In this document: positions 14,017 to 16,819 of the stretch, piece after piece
Layout: each line of letters starts with the position of its first letter
How positions within the stretch are numbered: the first letter of the stretch is position 1
From: Syntrophopropionicum sp964397525
Lineage (GTDB): Bacteria; Bacillota; Desulfotomaculia; Desulfotomaculales; Pelotomaculaceae
Assembly (NCBI GenBank): GCA_964397525.1
Contig: CAYNIY010000030.1
Coordinates: forward strand, 1 to 16,819
Reading direction: 5' to 3'
Length of the DNA: 16,819 nt
Position numbers and translations under genes: made by a program
The notes under the pieces: model-generated
What the model was told of the DNA's origin: nothing
Seen by the model: only the letters and a program-made list of their open reading frames with translations
Database searches by the model: none

Positions 14017-15744
14017 GTGAAAATGATAAATTTGACAATTGATAATCAGAAAGTAGCGGTTGAACCAGGGACTTCAATCCTTGAAGCCGCAGCGAAAGTG
14101 GGAGCCAGGATCCCGACACTTTGTTATTACAAAGATTTAAATATTATCGGGGCCTGCCGTATCTGCATGGTTGAAGTGCAGGGGGCAAAAACATATGTTC
14201 CGGCTTGTGTTGCACCGGTGGCCGAAGGCATGGTTGTTAATACTGCCACACCGGCGTTAATTAAAGCCCGCAAGCTGATCCTTGAGCTAATTCTTTCGGA
14301 TCACCCGCAGGAGTGCCTCACCTGTGTCCGCAATCAGAACTGCGAACTGCAGAAGCTGGCTGAAGAATTCGGCATCAGCGAAGTGCGGTTTGATGGCGCG
14401 AAAACGGAATACCCAATTGACGATTCCAGCCCCGGTATTATCAGGGATCCGCGTAAATGTGTTCTCTGCCGCCGCTGTATGTCAGTCTGCACCAACGTTC
14501 AGACTGTGCAGGCCCTCTGTGCGGAAAACAGGGGCTTTGATACCCTGATTGCGCCGGCTTTCAATGAAAAACTGGTAGATATGGAATGCGTACAGTGCGG
14601 TCAGTGCACACTGGTCTGCCCGACCGGAGCTATAGTAGAAAGAGACGACACCGCGAAAGTATGGGCGGCACTGTCTGATCCCAAAAAGCATGTTGTGGTA
14701 CAGACTGCTCCTGCTGTCAGGGTGCAGCTGGGTGAAGCAGTTGGCGCCGCGCCTGGTGACATTTTCACCGGACAAATGGTAGCCGGACTGCGTCGCATGG
14801 GATTCGACAGGGTTTTTGACACCGACTTCACCGCCGACCTGACCATCCTGGAAGAAGGCAACGAGCTGCTGCAGCGGGTTACCGCGGGCGGCACCCTGCC
14901 GATGATTACCTCCTGCAGCCCGGGTTGGATCAAATTCTGTGAACACTTCTATCCGGACCTGCTGGCTCACCTGTCCACCTGCAAGTCGCCGCAGCAGATG
15001 TTCGGCGCCTTGGCCAAAACCTATTATGCCCAGAAAGCGGGCATAGATCCGGCAGACATATACTCTGTCTCCATCATGCCCTGCACAGCTAAGAAATACG
15101 AATGCCAGAGACCTGAGATGTTCAGCAGCGGCTACCAGGATGTTGACGTGGTCCTCAGTTCACGCGAACTCGGACGCATGTTTAAACAGTCCGGCTTGGA
15201 CGCCGCTAACCTGCCCGAAGAAGAGTATGACGAACCGCTTGGAATTTCTACCGGCGCAGCCGCCATCTTCGGCGCCTCAGGCGGTGTTATGGAAGCCGCC
15301 GTGCGGACTGTATATGAAGTTGTTACCGGAAAAACCTTGGAAAATATAGATTTTGAAGTATGCCGTGGTCTTACCGGCGTGAAAGAAGCTACTGTCCAGG
15401 TTGGCGACCTGCCAGTTAAAGTGGCCATCACCAACGGCTTAGGCAACGCTCGCAAAGTTCTGGACAAAATCCGTGCCGGTGAAGCCGACTACCACTTCAT
15501 TGAGGTCATGTGCTGCCCCGGCGGCTGTATCGGCGGCGGCGGTTCTCCAATCCCGACTAATACCGATATCCGTCTAAAGAGGATCGATGCCATCTATACC
15601 GAAGATGAGCGTATGGTCCTGCGCAAATCTCACGAGAATCCAGCTGTCACAAAACTATATGAGGAGTTCCTTGAAAAACCTCTTGGACACAAGTCCCATG
15701 AGCTTCTGCATACCAAGTACACCCCAAGAGGAGTCAATAAGTAA
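14017..15744 (+). CDS. hydA: [FeFe] hydrogenase catalytic subunit (HydA/HndD)
   Basis: It reduces protons to H2, or oxidises H2, at the H-cluster. The 575 residues hold a plant-type [2Fe-2S] domain (C36, C47, C50, C64) and a His-Cys [4Fe-4S] site (H96, C100, C103, C109). Two ferredoxin clusters follow (C148, C151, C154, C158; C191, C194, C197, C201), then the H domain. H-cluster motifs are TSCSPGW (298-304), MPCTAKK (354-360) and EVMCCPGGC (496-504); IFGASGGVMEAA is also present. The first motif has Ser where many enzymes have a second Cys. There is no C-terminal [2Fe-2S] extension as in Thermotoga HydA. GTG 14017 is six bases after GGAGG; ATG 14023 is the alternative. A hairpin (CTCCCG 13961-13966 / CGGGAG 13997-14002) precedes its ribosome site. 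No hydE, hydF or hydG maturase genes are in the window. Confidence 0.95.
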   Translation: MKMINLTIDNQKVAVEPGTSILEAAAKVGARIPTLCYYKDLNIIGACRICMVEVQGAKTYVPACVAPVAEGMVVNTATPALIKARKLILELILSDHPQECLTCVRNQNCELQKLAEEFGISEVRFDGAKTEYPIDDSSPGIIRDPRKCVLCRRCMSVCTNVQTVQALCAENRGFDTLIAPAFNEKLVDMECVQCGQCTLVCPTGAIVERDDTAKVWAALSDPKKHVVVQTAPAVRVQLGEAVGAAPGDIFTGQMVAGLRRMGFDRVFDTDFTADLTILEEGNELLQRVTAGGTLPMITSCSPGWIKFCEHFYPDLLAHLSTCKSPQQMFGALAKTYYAQKAGIDPADIYSVSIMPCTAKKYECQRPEMFSSGYQDVDVVLSSRELGRMFKQSGLDAANLPEEEYDEPLGISTGAAAIFGASGGVMEAAVRTVYEVVTGKTLENIDFEVCRGLTGVKEATVQVGDLPVKVAITNGLGNARKVLDKIRAGEADYHFIEVMCCPGGCIGGGGSPIPTNTDIRLKRIDAIYTEDERMVLRKSHENPAVTKLYEEFLEKPLGHKSHELLHTKYTPRGVNK

Positions 15745-15756
15745 AACAAATGAGTG

Positions 15757-15797
15757 TTTAAAGGCCCCTGCCGGATTTCTGGAGGGGCCTTTAAATT
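15757..15797 (+). terminator. strong terminator of the hydrogenase operon
   Basis: TTTAAAGGCCCCT (15757-15769) pairs perfectly with AGGGGCCTTTAAA (15783-15795) around a 13-base loop, 12 bases after the hydA stop. The 13-pair stem with a GC core and A/T ends could act in either direction, though the T-run is short. Confidence 0.75.
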
Positions 15798-15829
15798 ATA
15801 CAAGAAAGACATTCAAGCCAGTGACATGA

Positions 15830-15858
15830 TTGACTGGAAACTGCCTGGATGATATAAA
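15830..15858 (+). promoter_or_regulatory. sigma-A promoter of the yjbQ gene
   Basis: TTGACT (15830-15835) and TATAAA (15853-15858) are spaced by exactly 17 bases, about 50 bases before the start codon and just past the hydrogenase terminator. No clear operator is seen. Confidence 0.65.
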
Positions 15859-15908
15859 AACATTATCATATAAAATTATATACATAATAATTGCAGAGAG
15901 GAGAGGCC

Positions 15909-16316
15909 ATGACATCAAAAATATATAATCTGACTGTGCAGACGTATGGCAGAGAGCAATTACTAAACATCACCGGTGAAGTAGAACGCATTGTATCGGC
16001 AAGCGGGGTCAGGGAGGGAACAGTGCGGATCTTTACCATGCATACAACTGCTGGTTTGACGATTAACGAAAACGCTGATCCCTCCGTAGTTGAGGATATT
16101 CTCATGGAACTGAATAAAATTGTACCTTTAAATGATAATTACAGGCATACTGAGGGAAACTCGGCAGCGCATATCAAGTCATCATTGTTCGGTGCATCTC
16201 TTACAGTTTTTATTACAGGCGGCAGGCTTCTTTTGGGAACCTGGCAGGGACTATTTTTTTGTGAATTTGATGGCCCGAGGCAGAGAAAAGTATTAGTAAA
16301 AATTGTTGAGGAGTGA
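15909..16316 (+). CDS. yjbQ: YjbQ/UPF0047 family protein
   Basis: The 135-residue protein belongs to a small, widely conserved cytoplasmic family of beta-rich trimers. Some members have been reported to have weak thiamine-phosphate synthase activity; the true role is unsettled. Conserved stretches are MHTTAGLTINENADP (44-58), RHTEGNSAAH (79-88) and GTWQGLFFCEFDGPR (110-124). The histidines and aspartate are thought to form a metal or active site. ATG 15909 directly follows a GGAGAGG site. An in-frame TTG at 15891 would add six residues and lies upstream of that site, so it is rejected. It has its own promoter and terminator, so it appears to be a single-gene unit unrelated to the hydrogenase operon. 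Confidence 0.9.
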   Translation: MTSKIYNLTVQTYGREQLLNITGEVERIVSASGVREGTVRIFTMHTTAGLTINENADPSVVEDILMELNKIVPLNDNYRHTEGNSAAHIKSSLFGASLTVFITGGRLLLGTWQGLFFCEFDGPRQRKVLVKIVEE

Positions 16317-16395
16317 AAAAAATATACAAAAAGTAAATTCCCCGTTTGCTTTAAAGGTATATTTAATTATTGACAGGCAAAACCGCCTACTTTTT

Positions 16396-16430
16396 TACTG
16401 CCGGAACCAAACTTACGGCGGTATTTTTAT
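16396..16430 (+). terminator. intrinsic terminator downstream of yjbQ
   Basis: TACTGCCG (16396-16403) pairs with CGGCGGTA (16416-16423, one G-T pair) and is followed by TTTTT. Two alternative stems lie just upstream: AGGC/GCCT at 16375-16388, and ACCGCC (16382-16387), which could compete for GGCGGT at 16417-16422. Confidence 0.65.
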
Positions 16431-16459
16431 TGGCAATCACCATAAATTGAAAATAACTA

Positions 16460-16488
16460 TTGACAGAACATTAGTTCGGTATTAATAT
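16460..16488 (+). promoter_or_regulatory. promoter with LexA (SOS) box-like operator in its spacer
   Basis: TTGACA (16460-16465) and TAATAT (16483-16488) are 17 bases apart, a near-consensus sigma-A promoter. The spacer begins with GAAC-ATTA-GTTC (16466-16477), matching the GAAC-N4-GTTC core of the Bacillus/Clostridium LexA (DinR) box. The inner ATTA does not match the preferred inner bases of the Bacillus consensus. Bound repressor here would block RNA polymerase directly. The gene controlled starts 36 bases after the -10 box. Confidence 0.65.
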
Positions 16489-16523
16489 ATAAGCAAACAT
16501 ATGTACGAATGGGGGCTTTAAAT

Positions 16524-16706
16524 ATGGAAAGAACATGGGATGACAATGACCGTTACATTCAGATTGGCGTTGAAGATTTTAGTGTTACCGACAGGCTTCT
16601 CTCCTGGCTTGAAAGAGACGATACCGAATTTGAAAAAGTCTTTGCATATTGCATCTGTTTGGCTGCGGCAACATATATTATCGCAAATCTGTTTCGATTC
16701 CTTTAA
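16524..16706 (+). CDS. small predicted membrane-anchored protein, putative SOS-regulated
   Basis: I do not recognise this 60-residue protein. It has an acidic, soluble N-terminal part of about 37 residues (MERTWDDNDRYIQIGVEDFS..., then RLLSWLERDDTEFEK). One hydrophobic segment runs from about 38 to 59 (VFAYCICLAAATYIIANLF) and ends FRFL at the C-terminus, so it looks tail-anchored. ATG 16524 is chosen because a GGGGG run ends eight bases upstream; ATG 16509 would add five residues but has no ribosome site. It sits behind a promoter with a LexA-like box and before a strong hairpin, so it forms a complete small transcription unit. By analogy with other small SOS-induced membrane proteins it could inhibit cell division or act as a toxin. 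That is inference only. Confidence 0.6.
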   Translation: MERTWDDNDRYIQIGVEDFSVTDRLLSWLERDDTEFEKVFAYCICLAAATYIIANLFRFL

Positions 16707-16725
16707 TTATCTAATTGTTTTAAAT

Positions 16726-16759
16726 AAAAAGATGCAGGTATTTATACCTGCATCTTTTT
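16726..16759. terminator. symmetric bidirectional terminator
   Basis: The arm at 16726-16740 (AAAAAGATGCAGGTA) pairs perfectly over 15 bases with 16745-16759 around a TTTA loop. T-runs appear on both strands, so it can stop transcription of the plus-strand small gene and of a convergent minus-strand gene. Confidence 0.85.
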
Positions 16760-16765
16760 ACTATT

Positions 16766-16819
16766 TTATTGGTCAGACTGTCCGAAAAGCCACATAAAAG
16801 CGCCTGATATAACCAGATA
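16766..16819 (-). CDS. possible 3' end of a minus-strand gene running off the window
   Basis: Read on the minus strand from the window edge, 17 codons (YLVISGAFMWLFGQSDQ) stay open until TAA at 16766-16768. The stop lies seven bases before a terminator that works in both directions, which is what the end of a convergent gene would look like. The peptide is hydrophobic, like a last membrane helix. Too little is visible to name it. Confidence 0.35.
   Translation of the reverse strand, partial: YLVISGAFMWLFGQSDQ

Noticed and set aside
14482..14970. 162-codon minus-strand open frame inside hydA
   Set aside because: It is an antisense shadow of a highly conserved hydrogenase region with no independent signals.
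16370..16398. Promoter from TTGACA at 16370-16375
   Set aside because: The -10 position falls in a T-run (TTTTAC) that belongs to the yjbQ terminator region.

Overview
The window reads as a chromosomal stretch of an anaerobic, low-to-mid GC Firmicute. The best guess is the Desulfotomaculum/Pelotomaculum/Syntrophomonas type of clostridia. Support comes from strong GGAGG-type ribosome sites, frequent GTG/TTG starts, a heme cluster built on the siroheme (Ahb) route, and a trimeric NAD-linked [FeFe] hydrogenase. This is inference from gene content; no species can be named from the sequence.

Region 1 (152-11287) holds eleven same-strand genes. A long-chain polyprenyl diphosphate synthase comes first. 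It is followed by a heme pathway: precorrin-2 dehydrogenase (sirC/cysG type), hemA, hemC, a cobA-hemD fusion, ahbC, hemB, ahbD, ahbA, ahbB and hemL. Together these cover the route from glutamyl-tRNA through 5-aminolevulinate, porphobilinogen, uroporphyrinogen III, precorrin-2, sirohydrochlorin, siroheme, didecarboxysiroheme and Fe-coproporphyrin to heme b. No separate sirohydrochlorin ferrochelatase is present. Many genes overlap or sit within 40 bases of each other. The exception is a 200-base gap between hemB and ahbD that holds a repeat tract and a REP-like double hairpin. hemL is followed by a 20-base imperfect inverted repeat and then an intrinsic terminator.

Region 2 (11288-15797) starts with a 388-base intergenic segment containing the terminator, an AT-rich block and a hairpin whose loop carries a Shine-Dalgarno sequence for a six-codon mini-ORF. 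Then come the three subunits of a cytoplasmic NAD-linked [FeFe] hydrogenase (NuoE-like, NuoF-like, catalytic HydA) and a strong terminator. The NuoF-like and catalytic subunits lack the extra C-terminal iron-sulfur domains of the electron-bifurcating enzymes. This suggests an NADH-driven, ferredoxin-independent hydrogenase of the kind used by syntrophs.

Region 3 (15798-16819) has a yjbQ-family gene with a near-consensus promoter and its own terminator. Next is a 60-residue predicted membrane protein behind a consensus-like promoter whose spacer holds GAAC-N4-GTTC, the core of the Gram-positive LexA (SOS) box. A long symmetric hairpin then separates it from what may be the 3' end of a minus-strand gene running off the window. 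The small SOS-type gene is the least explained and most interesting item.
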